NCBI GenBank assembly: GCA_020844525.1
Contig: JAJGAH010000197.1
Span: 1 to 5,421, forward strand
Direction: 5' to 3'
Length of the DNA: 5,421 nt
From: Eubacterium sp.
Lineage (GTDB): Bacteria > Bacillota > Clostridia > Lachnospirales > Lachnospiraceae
The notes beneath the pieces were generated by a model. The model searched no databases and was not told the origin of the DNA. It worked only from the letters and a program-made list of their open reading frames with translations. The position numbers and the translations under genes are program-made. Below, in pieces: positions 4,943 to 5,421 of the stretch (positions are counted from its first letter, which is position 1; each line of letters opens with the position of its first letter).

Positions 4943-5421
4943 TTGTACCTTCCTCCTTTTTCAAAGTGTTTGCCGTGCCTGCGGCAAGTTCCTTTACTCT
5001 CTGGTTGACCTTATTAATAATTTTGGAGTAGGAGATGTACTCCGGACAGACAGCATCACATCTGCCGCAGCCGACACACATGTCATATCCGAAACGGGTA
5101 CGGAAATCGTAAATCTTGTGGAGTACTTTGAAACGCATCCGCTCGCCCTGCGTGCGTCTGTACTGACCGCCGCCGGCCACATTGGTATAGCCGTCAATCA
5201 TACAGGAGGCATTCACGCGGCGTCTCTCACCGACCTTCCCGTTATCTGTATAATAGACGTCCTGCATCGTAAAGCAGGTACAGGTCGGACATACCAGTGT
5301 GCAGCGTCCACAGCCGATACATCTGGCGGTGTACTCATCCCAGAGCGCGTCCTTATAGATGCTGTTTGGAATTTCTTCCGGTATTTCCACCTTTGTCTTG
5401 TTCTCAACCGGGTAGGAAGGT
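4932..5421 (-). CDS. asrA: Anaerobic sulfite reductase subunit A, C-terminal part (runs off window)
   Basis: Iron-sulfur electron-transfer subunit of AsrABC. The reading frame is open to the right edge, so only the last 162 residues are visible; the internal GTG near 5390 is not the start. Two 4Fe-4S ferredoxin motifs are complete. In fragment numbering they are C34, C37, C40, C44 (CIGCGRCTLVCPTCTC) and C115, C118, C121, C125 (CVGCGRCDAVCPEY). Between them lies a conserved-looking stretch with GERRRVNASCM (64-74) and AGGGQYRRTQGERMRFKVLHKIYD (82-105 region). The spacing, and the combination with asrB and asrC, match AsrA, whose full length is about 340 residues, so roughly half is missing here. 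Its lysine- and glutamate-rich end overlaps asrB. The operon promoter must lie outside the window to the right. Confidence 0.94.
   Translation of the reverse strand, partial: PSYPVENKTKVEIPEEIPNSIYKDALWDEYTARCIGCGRCTLVCPTCTCFTMQDVYYTDNGKVGERRRVNASCMIDGYTNVAGGGQYRRTQGERMRFKVLHKIYDFRTRFGYDMCVGCGRCDAVCPEYISYSKIINKVNQRVKELAAGTANTLKKEEGTNGN
4952..4957 (-). promoter_or_regulatory. asrB ribosome binding site within asrA
   Basis: On the - strand AGGAGG lies 9 bases before the asrB ATG (4942-4940), inside the last codons of asrA, whose stop (4934-4932) is past the asrB start. Ribosomes finishing asrA would therefore keep this site accessible, consistent with coupled synthesis of the two subunits. Confidence 0.8.

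Noticed and set aside
4532..5008. 158-codon open frame on the + strand opposite asrB and asrA
   Set aside because: It crosses two well-supported - strand genes and their overlap, and its product has no recognisable motif.

Overview
The window looks like chromosomal DNA of an anaerobic Firmicute, most likely a gut Clostridia member of the Lachnospiraceae type. This rests on strong AGGAGG ribosome binding sites, mid-range base composition, the lspA-pseudouridine synthase gene pair, a cytidylate-kinase-like P-loop protein of the kind common in that group, and a clostridial-type anaerobic sulfite reductase operon. The taxonomic placement is inference from gene content, not proof.

Layout. (1) Bases 1-1666, + strand: possibly the last codons of an unknown upstream gene, then lspA (lipoprotein signal peptidase) and an RluD-family 23S rRNA pseudouridine synthase, 75 bases apart and probably cotranscribed. 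(2) Bases 1667-1898: a non-coding stretch with an extended -10 promoter and a roughly 120-base leader carrying two small inverted repeats. (3) Bases 1899-2849, + strand: a cytidylate kinase-like protein followed 24 bases later by a small unrecognised ORF. (4) Bases 2850-3050: convergent intergenic region holding a long hairpin with A and T tracts on both sides (bidirectional terminator) and a separate perfect 13-bp inverted repeat without a T tract. (5) Bases 3051-5421, - strand: asrA (C-terminal part only; the gene runs off the right edge), asrB and asrC, tightly packed.

How the genes work together. asrABC encodes the complete electron path of NADH-dependent dissimilatory-type sulfite reduction: AsrB takes electrons from NAD(P)H through FAD and a 2Fe-2S cluster, AsrA passes them along 4Fe-4S clusters, and AsrC reduces sulfite to sulfide at a siroheme/4Fe-4S site. 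The organism is therefore predicted to make sulfide from sulfite. The + strand genes are housekeeping (lipoprotein maturation, rRNA modification) plus a kinase-like protein of unknown substrate, with no visible functional link to the sulfite operon.

I saw no mobile element, CRISPR array, tRNA or rRNA, and no clearly new system. The least explained items are the 13-bp inverted repeat downstream of asrC, the small ORF after the kinase-like gene, the structured leader, and an apparent C-terminal extension on AsrC.
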